Source: Desulfosarcina ovata subsp. ovata (lineage in GTDB: Bacteria; Desulfobacterota; Desulfobacteria; Desulfobacterales; Desulfosarcinaceae). Taken from it: 64,000 nt of DNA. The translations under genes and the position numbers were made by a program. Positions 1 to 8,547 of this stretch are shown here, in pieces (within the stretch, counting starts at the first letter, position 1; every line of letters begins with the position of its first letter). The notes beneath the pieces were generated by a model. The model was not told the DNA's origin. It was given only the letters and a program-made list of their open reading frames with translations, and made no database searches. Location: positions 1,798,001 to 1,862,000 of the forward strand of contig NZ_AP021879.1 of assembly GCF_009689005.1 (NCBI RefSeq). The letters are read 5' to 3'.

Positions 1-789
1 AAACCCGCCGGCCATCAGCCACTTGGCGGCAAACACCGCCGACCATAAACCGCCCGCCTGTTCCGGACGGCCCCATGTGGCGGAAACCAGCAGACCGATC
101 ATGGCAACAAACAAAAGGGTCGTCTGCCACAGCGGCCGCTCGACTTCCGGCGTCGGCATGTGTATGGCGGACGCCGCCTTGGCCGCTTCTTCCTTCCGGA
201 AGAGGAGGTGCATGAACAGACCGATCACCACGCTGAAGAGAACTGCGCCCACGGCCCGCGCCGCACCGATTTCCGGCCCCAGGATGCGCGCGGTGAGGAT
301 AATGGCCAGCACATTGATGGCCGGCCCCGAGTACAGAAAGGCAATGGCCGGTCCCAGTCCGGCGCCGCGCTTCCAGATGCCGGCAAACAGCGGCAGCACC
401 GTGCACGAGCACACCGCCAGCACCGAACCGGACACGCTGGCGACCCCGTAGGAGAGCACTTTGCTGGCACCCGCACCGAGGTATTTCATCACCGATCCCT
501 GGGAAACGAAAACGGCCACGCCGCCGGCAATGAAGAAGGCCGGCACCAGGCAGAGCAGCACATGCTCCTGGGCGTACCACTTGGCCAGGGCCAAAGATTC
601 GATCACCGAACCGGTGAAGCGGGTGCTGTCCACGGGCAGGAAAAAGAAAAGCAGAAAACCGCCGACGATCCAGGCCAGCGGTTTCCAGATCGTGGCCCAG
701 TCGATCAGGCTGGGTTCCTCGGGTTCGGCCCCGGCAAGTGGGGTTTCAACAGTTTTGTCCGACGGGGCCGTGGAGAGGGTTTCGCTCAT
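1..789 (-). CDS. ArsP-type permease (DUF318), 3' end outside window
   Basis: Integral membrane permease of the ArsP/DUF318 family, which exports organoarsenicals or metals across the inner membrane. The frame is open from the ATG at 789 to the window edge, giving 263 residues without a stop, so the C-terminus lies outside. Several hydrophobic helices are visible. The family hallmark CSCTVLPLFAGIWKRGAG is followed by GPAIAFLYSGPAINVLA. An AGGAG ribosome site lies about 10 bases before the start. The ArsR-type gene just upstream on the same strand suggests metalloid- or metal-controlled expression. The family call is firm; the substrate is not known. Confidence 0.85.
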   Translation of the reverse strand, partial: MSETLSTAPSDKTVETPLAGAEPEEPSLIDWATIWKPLAWIVGGFLLFFFLPVDSTRFTGSVIESLALAKWYAQEHVLLCLVPAFFIAGGVAVFVSQGSVMKYLGAGASKVLSYGVASVSGSVLAVCSCTVLPLFAGIWKRGAGLGPAIAFLYSGPAINVLAIILTARILGPEIGAARAVGAVLFSVVIGLFMHLLFRKEEAAKAASAIHMPTPEVERPLWQTTLLFVAMIGLLVSATWGRPEQAGGLWSAVFAAKWLMAGGF

Positions 790-895
790 GATGGGTTGCT
801 CCTGGATGTTCCCGGCCTCCTGTGATCAGGAGGATCCAAGTGTTTCACATGATTCCTTACATCGCGATTTATTCATATATAAAGGACAAAAAAAA

Positions 896-1243
896 TCAGT
901 TCTTGTTCAGGATCTCATAACGATCGATCCGTTCGATACCTTGAAGCAGGTCACAGATCTCACCCTCATCGTTCAGCCAGTGGCGCAAATTTCCCAGGAT
1001 TGAGGCCGCATAGGCACTCTGCCGGCCATCGGCCAATGTATAGTTGACCCACAGGCCGTCCTTATGCGACGCGGCCAGCCCGGCATCCTCTAGGATCTTC
1101 AAATGCTTGCTGGTGGTGGACTGGGCACTGCCGAGGGCGGTCTGCAGCTCGCAGACACACATGGAACGCCGCTCCAATATTTTCAGTATCTTGACCCGGG
1201 TGGGATCGGAAAGAGCCTTCATGACTCTGAGAAATTCCTTCAT
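896..1243 (-). CDS. ArsR/SmtB-family metal-responsive repressor
   Basis: Winged-helix repressor of the ArsR/SmtB family, which leaves DNA when it binds arsenite or metal. The motif SMCVCELQ carries the paired cysteines of ArsR-type As(III) sites and sits at the start of the recognition region. It is followed by QSTTSKHLKILEDAGL, the DNA-reading helix and wing. The ATG at 1243 was chosen because GGAGGG lies 5 bases upstream and gives about 115 residues, normal for the family. An upstream ATG at 1297 adds 18 residues that do not resemble the family. It lies directly upstream of the permease gene, its likely target. Confidence 0.85.
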   Translation of the reverse strand: MKEFLRVMKALSDPTRVKILKILERRSMCVCELQTALGSAQSTTSKHLKILEDAGLAASHKDGLWVNYTLADGRQSAYAASILGNLRHWLNDEGEICDLLQGIERIDRYEILNKN

Positions 1244-1347
1244 CAAACCCTCCATATCGCTCTTATGGAATATAAAGAAGCTTTCGGATGATGTCAAGCA
1301 GCAATTCTGATGGTTTTGTAAAAAGCAGCTGAATCGGCGCCGGCCAA

Positions 1348-1851
1348 TCAGGCGCAGAGCCCCAAACGGGCGGCAATGCGCCGAAGCGGCCGGAATCTGA
1401 AAAACCGGATCAGCCGGCTGAAACCGCGCATCACCTGGGCGATCTCTTTTTCCACCGACGGCTCCACGCGGCAGAAAGAGATCACACAGCGCTCCGGCCG
1501 CAAATGGTCGGGGAAGAGACAGGGACCGACACCATTTTTTAAAAACAGGCAGTCGGCCGGGAAAAAGGTCTCATGGGCCAGGCACGCGGCCATGGCGGGT
1601 TCCAACTGTGGGGCCAGGGCAAGGATATAGATCAGGTCCCAGCCGGTAATGATATCGGCCACATGAATATTCCGGCAACAGAGGCCCTGGCAGCCGGTCA
1701 TGCACTGGGCCAGAATGGGTGCGGCTTGGCGGGTCAAGGCCGCCTGGGCCTGACAAATCTCCTGGCAGATGGCCAGAAGCCGCCGCCGCTCATCCGCGTC
1801 CAGGCGGTCCAGCTTTTTCCGCGCCTCCCTGAACTGGTAGTTCAATCCCAT
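1348..1851 (-). CDS. YkgJ-like cysteine-cluster protein
   Basis: A small soluble protein of about 167 residues with two cysteine groups: CMTGCQGLCC near residues 50-60, and a later set ending GPCLFPDHLRPERCVISFC. The spacing resembles the YkgJ/DUF YkgJ-type zinc- or iron-cluster proteins, whose function is mostly unknown. The start at 1851 (MGLNYQF) follows the stop of the upstream radical SAM gene by 8 bases. A longer reading frame from 2022 would overlap that gene and adds unlikely sequence. The ribosome site is weak. The two genes probably form one transcript, so the protein may help the radical SAM enzyme; that link is inference. Confidence 0.6.
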   Translation of the reverse strand: MGLNYQFREARKKLDRLDADERRRLLAICQEICQAQAALTRQAAPILAQCMTGCQGLCCRNIHVADIITGWDLIYILALAPQLEPAMAACLAHETFFPADCLFLKNGVGPCLFPDHLRPERCVISFCRVEPSVEKEIAQVMRGFSRLIRFFRFRPLRRIAARLGLCA

Positions 1852-1859
1852 AGGAGGGG

Positions 1860-3026
1860 TTAAATAAACCGCGTCATCATCTGCGCAATTATATGATCCA
1901 CATTGTCCGCTGTAATGCCGTGGTGCGTGCAGAAAGCGTCCACCTTGGCCCGGCGTTTGGGACGCTGCATGTCCTCGAGGCGCGTGAACAGCCCCATCCG
2001 CCGGCCCACCTGGAACCGGCACTGTTCCTCGTCCGGCAGGTCCAGAAACCGGTCCAGCAGCGCCAGGATACCGGCTTTGGCCTCTGGCAGACGCCCTTCG
2101 ACTTCGGCAAACAGATTGAGGATATGATCGCTGGCGATCATGCTGGTAATGCCGTCCAGGGTCGCTACAAACAGGCGGATCTCCCGCACCGTATCGGTAT
2201 CGCCCAGTTTGACGAATCGCCCGCTGCGCTGATCCTCGGCCAGGGGAATCCCCTGGGGAATCGCCAGCGACCGCAGGCGGATGAAATCCGGATCGATCTG
2301 GTTCAGCGCATCGGCCGTCTCCAGGGCATGTTCCCGTGAGAGCGCCTTGCCGCCCAGTCCCGGCATGACATATTCGGAGAGTTCAATACCGGCCTTTTTA
2401 ACCTTCCGGCCGGCCTTGACCTGGGTCTGTTTGTCAACCCCTTTGCGAACCATCTGCAACACGCTGTCGGCGCCGGACTCCAGCCCCATGTGCAGGCGGT
2501 TCAAACCAGCGGCACGCATCTCGCGCAGATGGTCGTCGCTGATGCGGGCAACGGTGTGGGCCCGGGCATAGGAAGTGATCCGCTCCACCCAGGGAAAGCG
2601 CCGGCGCAGGTGAACAAGGATCCGGATCAGGCTGTCGGGCTTGATGATCAGGCTGTTGGCATCCTGAAGAAAAATAGAACTCATCCCGCCGGCGTACCAG
2701 TTCAGGGCGACGCTGAAAAGATCATGCTCATGGGGCGCAAGGTCCTGAACAACCGCGGAAATGTCCCGGCGCAGAATACTGCCCGATTCATCGGCCAGCT
2801 CCTTCAGGGTGTCCACATGGCGGTGGATGCCTTCGATATCCTCGATGACGTGGGATTCGGGACGTACCGAAAACCGGGATTCCTTGTAGACGTGGCAGAA
2901 GGTGCAGCGGTTCCAGGGACAGTTGCGGGTCACCCGGACCAGCAGGCTGTGCGCTTCGCTGGGCGGACGGATGGGGCCCTGCTCGAATCCGTGGTAAATA
3001 TCCTTATCTTTATTTTGCTTAGGCAT
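1860..3026 (-). CDS. Radical SAM family protein
   Basis: A predicted iron-sulfur enzyme that cleaves S-adenosylmethionine to start radical chemistry; the substrate is unknown. The cluster motif near residues 35-42 reads NCPWNRCTFC, with four residues between the first two cysteines (CX4CX2C) rather than the usual three. A TIM-barrel core follows, including RLHMGLESGADSVLQMVRKG, a typical radical SAM SAM-binding stretch. The ATG at 3026 is preferred because AGGAGAA lies 8 bases upstream; a frame starting at 3077 adds 17 basic residues. The cysteine-cluster gene follows after 8 bases. Confidence 0.8.
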   Translation of the reverse strand: MPKQNKDKDIYHGFEQGPIRPPSEAHSLLVRVTRNCPWNRCTFCHVYKESRFSVRPESHVIEDIEGIHRHVDTLKELADESGSILRRDISAVVQDLAPHEHDLFSVALNWYAGGMSSIFLQDANSLIIKPDSLIRILVHLRRRFPWVERITSYARAHTVARISDDHLREMRAAGLNRLHMGLESGADSVLQMVRKGVDKQTQVKAGRKVKKAGIELSEYVMPGLGGKALSREHALETADALNQIDPDFIRLRSLAIPQGIPLAEDQRSGRFVKLGDTDTVREIRLFVATLDGITSMIASDHILNLFAEVEGRLPEAKAGILALLDRFLDLPDEEQCRFQVGRRMGLFTRLEDMQRPKRRAKVDAFCTHHGITADNVDHIIAQMMTRFI

Positions 3027-3171
3027 GGGAATGTTCTCCTGTCTGAAAGCACGTTTTCTCTTGTATACCCTTCCCACTTAAAAATAAACCCTTGGGATCA
3101 AAGTCAAAGGCCGGAGTGAATCATTTCAGCAAAGCGAAGGCAGCGACATGCACAGCACTGCCAATTCGCCT

Positions 3172-3201
3172 TTGACAATGCCCGATGGCATGCCTTATTG
3201 T
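3172..3201 (+). promoter_or_regulatory. Candidate sigma-70 promoter before mltG and the cobamide genes
   Basis: TTGACA at 3172-3177 and TATTGT at 3196-3201 are separated by 18 bases, about 50 bases before the mltG start. It is the only good promoter-like pair seen ahead of the 14-kb plus-strand gene run. I saw no cobalamin riboswitch box in this leader. Confidence 0.4.
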
Positions 3202-3250
3202 AATCACTTTAATCATGTGTCCGGTGTCAGAGCATTGAAAGCCACACGTT

Positions 3251-4267
3251 ATGATCAAAAAGTTGATTTTATTAGGAGTCGCTCTTCTTCTTATTTTAGC
3301 CGGAAGCGCCGGACTCCTCTACCGGCACCTCTTATCATGGGCCGAGCGCCCCATGGCCGAGCCGGGGCAGGAAAAACTGTTCACCCTGCTTTCCGGGCAG
3401 GGACTCAAGCAAACGGCCAGGGCCCTGCACCGGGAGGGCCTGATTTCCGACGCCTTGCGGTTTACCATCTTTGCCAGAATCGACAAGAAAGACAAACTGC
3501 TCAAGGCCGGAGAGTATTTTCTCTCCACCAGCATGACACCCCGGGAAATTCTCGGTCAGATGGTCGAAGGCCGGGTCCGCCTCTACCGACTGACGATTCC
3601 CGAAGGCTACAACCTGGTTCAGATCGCAAGGGCCGTTTCCGCTGCCGGCCTGGCCGACGAGAAATCGTTTCTCGATGCCGCCCGCAATCCGGAAATGGCC
3701 CGGCTGCTGGACATCCCGGCCGACACCCTGGAGGGGTACCTCTTTCCGGACACCTATTATTTCCCCCGGGGGCTGGACACCGGCGCCATCGTCATCACCA
3801 TGGTCAAACAGTTCCGGGCGGCGTTCAAGCCGGAATGGACGGCACGGGCCAAGGCGCTCGGCATGACCGTCCATGAAGTGGTCACCCTGGCATCGATTGT
3901 GGAAAAAGAGACCGGCGCGCCGCAGGAACGCCCCCTGGTGGCCTCTGTCTTTCACAACCGGCTGAAAAAGGGCATGCGCCTGGAAACGGACCCCACAGTG
4001 ATCTACGGAATTACCGATTTTGACGGCAACATCAAACGCAAACACCTTGAGACCTACACCCCGTACAATACTTACAAAATCCAAGGTCTGCCGCCCGGTC
4101 CCATCGCCAGCCCCGGCGCGCTGGCCATCGAGGCCGTACTCTACCCGGCCGAAAGCAATTACCTCTATTTTGTTTCCAAACGGGACGGCACCCACCATTT
4201 TTCAACCTCCCTCAAGGAACATAACGCTGCCGTACGCAAGTATCAGTTGGGAAATCGATCACGTTGA
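3251..4267 (+). CDS. mltG: Endolytic murein transglycosylase MltG
   Basis: Membrane-anchored lytic transglycosylase that cuts nascent peptidoglycan strands and so ends glycan polymerisation. It has 338 residues, normal for the YceG/MltG family. An N-terminal membrane helix (residues 4-25) is followed by a LysM-like part and the catalytic domain. The catalytic glutamate is in LASIVEKETGAP, and the C-terminal signature YNTYKIQGLPPGPIASPG is complete. The last codon overlaps the TTG start of cbiD, so cobamide synthesis appears to be co-transcribed with this cell-wall gene. The product call is secure; the functional link to cobamides is probably only positional. Confidence 0.95.
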   Translation: MIKKLILLGVALLLILAGSAGLLYRHLLSWAERPMAEPGQEKLFTLLSGQGLKQTARALHREGLISDALRFTIFARIDKKDKLLKAGEYFLSTSMTPREILGQMVEGRVRLYRLTIPEGYNLVQIARAVSAAGLADEKSFLDAARNPEMARLLDIPADTLEGYLFPDTYYFPRGLDTGAIVITMVKQFRAAFKPEWTARAKALGMTVHEVVTLASIVEKETGAPQERPLVASVFHNRLKKGMRLETDPTVIYGITDFDGNIKRKHLETYTPYNTYKIQGLPPGPIASPGALAIEAVLYPAESNYLYFVSKRDGTHHFSTSLKEHNAAVRKYQLGNRSR

Positions 4268-5367
4268 ACGCACAGACAAAGAAACTGAGATCCGGCTTCA
4301 CCACCGGTGCGGCAGCCGCTGCCGCGGCCAAGGCCGCCCTGCTCCTGCGCCTGACCGGCCAGGCGCCCGACACGGTGACGATCACCTTTTTGACCGGTAC
4401 CACCACATCGATTCCGGTCCGCCAATGCCGGTTCGAGAGTCCGGAAACCGTCTGCTGCACGGTGATCAAGGATGCCGGGGACGACCCGGACATCACCCAT
4501 GGCGCTGAAATCGGCGCGTGTGTGCGCCTCGAAGGCCCTTCCAGCGATACGTCGATTCGCATCACCGGCGGCGTGGGCGTCGGCACGGTCACCCGGCCGG
4601 GCCTTGAAATCCCTCCCGGTCAACCGGCCATCACACCGGGCCCGCTGACCATGATCACCAACAGCATCCGGGAGGTTCTTGGCGCGCATCCCACGAATCG
4701 GGGCATCCATGTGGAGGTCTTTGTGCCCGAGGGAGAACGGCTGGCCCGCAAGACCCTCAATGCCAGACTGGGAATCGTTGGCGGTCTCTCCATCCTGGGC
4801 ACCACCGGCATCGTCCGGCCCATGTCCCACGAGGCTTACGTGGCCACCATCGAAAAATCCATGGACGTGGCCCGCGCCGCCGGAATGAGTCATCTGGTAC
4901 TGACCACCGGTCGCCGCAGCGAGCGGTTTGCCCAGCGGCGCTGGCCGGACCTGAACGAAATGGCCTTTATCCAGATTGGCGATTTTTTCCAGGTGGCCAT
5001 GGCGGCCGCCGCCACCCGCGGCTTTGCCACCGTGACCCTGGCGGTCTTTTTCGGCAAGGCCGTGAAGATGGCCCAGAACATTCCCCACACCCATGCCGCC
5101 AAATCCGAACTGACCCTCGGCACCCTGGCCCGCTGGACCCGGGAACGGACGGCGGATCGGTCGCTGGCCGATCGGGTCGCCCACGCCAATACCGCCCGTC
5201 ACGCCTTTGATCCCCTCAAGGCCGGAGCACCGGCAGTCATCCGCCATGTGGCCGAAATGGCTCAGCAGTGCGCCGAAGGATTTGCCGAAGGCAGGATCAT
5301 GGCACGCTGTGTCATTTTCGATTACGACGGCAGCAGCGTGGTTGACACCCGACCGGATTGGGGATAA
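4264..5367 (+). CDS. cbiD: Cobalt-precorrin-5B (C1)-methyltransferase CbiD
   Basis: Adds the C1 methyl group from SAM to the corrin ring in the anaerobic cobalamin pathway, in the cytoplasm. The protein has 367 residues, and its N-terminal signature RSGFTTGAAAAAA is typical of CbiD. Further conserved stretches are GVGTVTRPGLEIPPGQPAI and ILGTTGIVRPMS. It starts with TTG at 4264, overlapping the mltG stop (TTGA). The overlap implies translational coupling. It is the first cobamide gene of the run. The family assignment is firm. Confidence 0.95.
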   Translation: MNAQTKKLRSGFTTGAAAAAAAKAALLLRLTGQAPDTVTITFLTGTTTSIPVRQCRFESPETVCCTVIKDAGDDPDITHGAEIGACVRLEGPSSDTSIRITGGVGVGTVTRPGLEIPPGQPAITPGPLTMITNSIREVLGAHPTNRGIHVEVFVPEGERLARKTLNARLGIVGGLSILGTTGIVRPMSHEAYVATIEKSMDVARAAGMSHLVLTTGRRSERFAQRRWPDLNEMAFIQIGDFFQVAMAAAATRGFATVTLAVFFGKAVKMAQNIPHTHAAKSELTLGTLARWTRERTADRSLADRVAHANTARHAFDPLKAGAPAVIRHVAEMAQQCAEGFAEGRIMARCVIFDYDGSSVVDTRPDWG

Positions 5368-5404
5368 GGTGCTCAGTTAATTTGTTTTTTGGGAAGGATC
5401 GTCA

Positions 5405-6625
5405 TTGTCACCCCCGATAACCATCATCGGTACGGGCGTCTCGCCCGACAACCTGACTGCCCGCCAAATGGCCATTATCGGTGGCGCCGATATTCTCGTG
5501 GGCGGGGAACGCCTCCTCGCCCCGTTTGCCCACCTGAAATGTCGGCAGCGTATCATCGACAAGGATCTCAAGGGCCTGGGCGATTTTCTGGAGCAGCAGA
5601 TGGCGGCCAGTGCCATCGTTGTGCTCACCTCCGGGGACCCCCTCTTCTTCGGCATCGGTGCATTTCTTGCCCGGCGGCTGGGAACTGAAAACATCCGGGT
5701 GATGCCCAACGTCTCGGCCGTGGCCTGCGCCTTTGCCCGCCTGGGCGAACCCTGGCAGGACGTGCGCGTGGTCAGCCTGCATGGCCGCAGTCATACCGGA
5801 ACGATGCTGCGCTATCTGGCCACCGGAGAGACCGTGGCCGTTTACACCGACCCGGCCCACGGACCGGCATGGCTGGCCGATCTGCTGATCAGAAATGGAT
5901 TTTCCGACCTTTCCCTGTGTGTTCTGGAACAACTGGGTACGTCGTCGGAGAAAATTCTGCGGCTCACCCCGGAAACGGCGCGCCAGACCGTTTTTTCCGA
6001 TCTCAACCTGGTGGTGTTGAAACCCGACCCCTCCCGTCAGCAACAGCCGGATCTTTTTCCGGGCATGCCCGACGACCGCTTCGTGCATGAAAACGGGTTG
6101 ATCACCAAGGCCGAGGTCCGCGCCGTGACCCTCTCCCATCTGCGCCTGTTCGACCGGGCCGTTTTCTGGGACCTGGGGGCCGGTAGTGGGTCGGTCTCCA
6201 TCGAGGCGGGGCAGTTCATCACCCGGGGCAGCATCGTTGCCGTCGAGCAGCAAGCCCGGCGGGTTGGCCATATCCGGGAAAACCGCCGGCGTTTCGGAAT
6301 CGGCAACCTCACCGTGGTCGAAGCCCGCCTGCCCGACGGCCTGGCCGACCTTCCCGACCCGGACCGCGTCTTTATCGGTGGCGGCGGCAGCAATCTGGCC
6401 GCTATCGTAAAAATCGCCGCCCACCGTCTCAAGCCGGCCGGCATCATCGTCATCAACACCGTCCTGATCGACACCCTGACCATTGCCAGACAGACCCTGG
6501 TTGATCTGGGGTTCGAGATCGACATGATCCAGCTGCAGGTCAACCGGGCCACGCCCATGCCATTCAGCCATCGATTCGAAGCGGCCAATCCGGTGTGGAT
6601 CATTACCGGCAGCCGCCCCCAATAA
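5405..6625 (+). CDS. cbiET: Fused CbiE-CbiT precorrin methyltransferase/decarboxylase (CobL type)
   Basis: Bifunctional enzyme that methylates C5 and C15 and removes the C12 acetate side chain of the corrin ring. Residues 1-200 are the CbiE tetrapyrrole methylase domain, with an IIGTGVSPDNLT start and TSGDPLFFGIG. Residues 215-406 are CbiT, with the SAM-binding loop WDLGAGSGSVSIEAG. The start is TTG at 5405 with AAGGA upstream. In many anaerobic-pathway bacteria these are two genes; the fused form also occurs in the aerobic pathway as CobL. Cobalt-pathway neighbours (cbiD, cbiG) place this copy in the anaerobic route. Confidence 0.93.
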   Translation: MSPPITIIGTGVSPDNLTARQMAIIGGADILVGGERLLAPFAHLKCRQRIIDKDLKGLGDFLEQQMAASAIVVLTSGDPLFFGIGAFLARRLGTENIRVMPNVSAVACAFARLGEPWQDVRVVSLHGRSHTGTMLRYLATGETVAVYTDPAHGPAWLADLLIRNGFSDLSLCVLEQLGTSSEKILRLTPETARQTVFSDLNLVVLKPDPSRQQQPDLFPGMPDDRFVHENGLITKAEVRAVTLSHLRLFDRAVFWDLGAGSGSVSIEAGQFITRGSIVAVEQQARRVGHIRENRRRFGIGNLTVVEARLPDGLADLPDPDRVFIGGGGSNLAAIVKIAAHRLKPAGIIVINTVLIDTLTIARQTLVDLGFEIDMIQLQVNRATPMPFSHRFEAANPVWIITGSRPQ

Positions 6626-6649
6626 GCATTCAAAAGAAAGTTGACCGTC

Positions 6650-7465
6650 ATGGAACCCTCCCCATCCAGCGATTCAAACGTTTCCGCCCCCAATCCCATC
6701 ATCTTCTGCGGTGCCGGTCCCGGCGACCCGGACCTGATCACGGTCAAGGGACAGCAGGCCCTGGCTGCCGCCGACCTGGTGGTCTATGCCGGATCATTGG
6801 TCCCCGAAGCCCTGCTCAAGTGGACCCGGCCCGGTTGCCGGCACCTGAGCAGCGCCGGTCTGCACCTGGACGAAATGGTCGCCTCCATGGCCGACGCCCA
6901 CACCGACGGCAAAAAAGTGGTCCGCCTGCACACCGGCGACCCCAGCCTCTACGGCGCCATTTTCGAGCAGATGGCCAAGTTGTCCGAGCGCGGCATCCCC
7001 TACACGGTCATTCCCGGGGTAACCGCCGCCTTTGCCGCCGCCGCGGCACTGGGCATCGAATACACCCTGCCGGAAATTTCCCAGACCCTGATCCTCACGC
7101 GCATGGCCGGACGCACCCCGGTACCCGAAGCCGAGACCCTGGCCGCCCTGGCCGCCCACCAGGCCACCATGGCCATCTATCTGAGCATCTCCATGATCGA
7201 CGAGATGGCCCGCACCCTTGGGGATGCCTATGGCACGGAGGCCGTCTGTGCCGTCGTTTACCGGGCCAGCCAGCCCGACCAGAAAATCCTCTGGACCCCC
7301 ATCGGCCGGCTGGCCGAAACGGTCCGTGAGGCCGGAATCAAACGCACCGCCCTGGTGATGGTCGGCCGGGTGCTGGACGTCAGCCTGGAGACACTCAAGC
7401 ACCACTCCAAACTCTACGACCGCCATTTTGCCCACGGCTACCGGGATGCGGAGAAACGGCAGTGA
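6650..7465 (+). CDS. cbiF: Cobalt-precorrin-4 C11-methyltransferase CbiF/CobM
   Basis: SAM-dependent methylase acting at C11 of cobalt-precorrin-4. The SAM-site signature IFCGAGPGDPDLITVKG is near the N-terminus. LHTGDPSLYGAIFEQM and the later VIPGVTAAFAAAAALG are typical of this subfamily. The ATG at 6650 is preferred over a TTG at 6641 because a purine stretch (AAAGAAAG) is better spaced from it. The gene ends inside the GTG start of cbiG, another coupled junction. The product call is firm. Confidence 0.93.
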   Translation: MEPSPSSDSNVSAPNPIIFCGAGPGDPDLITVKGQQALAAADLVVYAGSLVPEALLKWTRPGCRHLSSAGLHLDEMVASMADAHTDGKKVVRLHTGDPSLYGAIFEQMAKLSERGIPYTVIPGVTAAFAAAAALGIEYTLPEISQTLILTRMAGRTPVPEAETLAALAAHQATMAIYLSISMIDEMARTLGDAYGTEAVCAVVYRASQPDQKILWTPIGRLAETVREAGIKRTALVMVGRVLDVSLETLKHHSKLYDRHFAHGYRDAEKRQ

Positions 7466-8547
7466 AATCCGACCGTCCGTCCCGCACGGCGGTCTGGGCC
7501 CTGACCCCCAACGGTGCCCGCCTGGCCTGGGCCCTTTCCGGAAAAATCGCCGACAGCGAGCTCTTTCTGTCAACCCGGGTGGCCGCCGAAATGGACGGGG
7601 CCAACCGTTTCGAACGTCTGGCAGATGAAGTCGATCGCGTTTTCAACGACTTTTCGGGCCACATTTTCATCATGGCCACGGGCATCGTGATCCGCAGCAT
7701 CGCCGGGCATCTGGTTCACAAAACCCGCGATCCGGCCGTGGTGGTCTGCGACGAGGCCGGACAGTTCGCCATCAGCCTGCTTTCCGGCCATCTGGGCGGA
7801 GCCAACGCCCTTGCCAGAGAGGTGGCCGGCATCACCGGCGGCCAGCCGGTGGTTACCACGGCCACCGATGTCAACCGGGTGGCGGCCATCGATCTGATTG
7901 CCGCAACCAACCGACTGGCCATCGAAAACCCGGCGGCCATTAAAACGGTTAACATGGCCCTGATTACCGGCGCGCCGATCCGCATCCACGATCCTTACGG
8001 CATTGTCATCGGGCAGCTGCCGGCAGAACAGGTCATCCGTTGCCCGCCAAACGGATTCGACGACGCCCAGGCCGCTGTTTTCGTGGATCACATCCGGCTT
8101 GACCTGCCCCCCCATGTGCTGGTATTGCGGCCCCCATCCCTCGTCGCCGGCATGGGGTGCAACAGAGGTACCGACGTCGAGGAGATGCGCGGCCTGCTGG
8201 AAACGACCCTTGCGGCCAACCACCTGGCCCCGGCCAGTCTGCGGACCCTGGCCACGGTTGATCTGAAAGCCGATGAACCCGGTCTGGTGGCCCTGGCCGA
8301 GACCCTTAACGTCACCATCACCATTTTTACACGTGACCGACTCAAGACGGTGGCCCAGGTACCGAACCCGTCACCCATGGTCGAAAAACACATAGGAGTG
8401 AAGAGCGTATGCGAAGCGGCAGCCCTGCTGGCGACCCATTGGGGACGAATGCTCGTTCCCAAACAAAAAACGACGAACGTCACCGTGGCGGTGGCGGCCG
8501 ACGGCTCTATATCGTCGGCATCGGTCCCGGCGGACCGGCCCACATGA
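7462..8547 (+). CDS. cbiG: Cobalt-precorrin-5A hydrolase CbiG
   Basis: Opens the delta-lactone of cobalt-precorrin-5A and releases acetaldehyde, a step specific to the anaerobic pathway. The N-terminal domain holds FIMATGIVIRSIAGHLVHKTRDPAV (split here only for reading) and LLSGHLGGAN. The C-terminal domain has VAGMGCNRGTD. The start is GTG at 7462, overlapping cbiF. The family usually ends near residues NVTVAVA, here at about 8490. The frame runs on to 8547 and overlaps cbiH in another frame for up to 139 bases, unusually long for this operon. Confidence 0.93.
   Translation: MKSDRPSRTAVWALTPNGARLAWALSGKIADSELFLSTRVAAEMDGANRFERLADEVDRVFNDFSGHIFIMATGIVIRSIAGHLVHKTRDPAVVVCDEAGQFAISLLSGHLGGANALAREVAGITGGQPVVTTATDVNRVAAIDLIAATNRLAIENPAAIKTVNMALITGAPIRIHDPYGIVIGQLPAEQVIRCPPNGFDDAQAAVFVDHIRLDLPPHVLVLRPPSLVAGMGCNRGTDVEEMRGLLETTLAANHLAPASLRTLATVDLKADEPGLVALAETLNVTITIFTRDRLKTVAQVPNPSPMVEKHIGVKSVCEAAALLATHWGRMLVPKQKTTNVTVAVAADGSISSASVPADRPT

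Noticed and set aside
160..825. Plus-strand frame over the permease
   Set aside because: The real gene is on the minus strand with clear ArsP motifs; the plus-strand peptide is typical shadow sequence.
3078..3250. Cobalamin riboswitch before the operon
   Set aside because: I looked for the B12-box and kissing-loop pattern and saw none; only a promoter-like pair is present.
4243..5247. 334-residue minus-strand frame
   Set aside because: Shadow of cbiD; low-complexity Gly/His/Asp composition.
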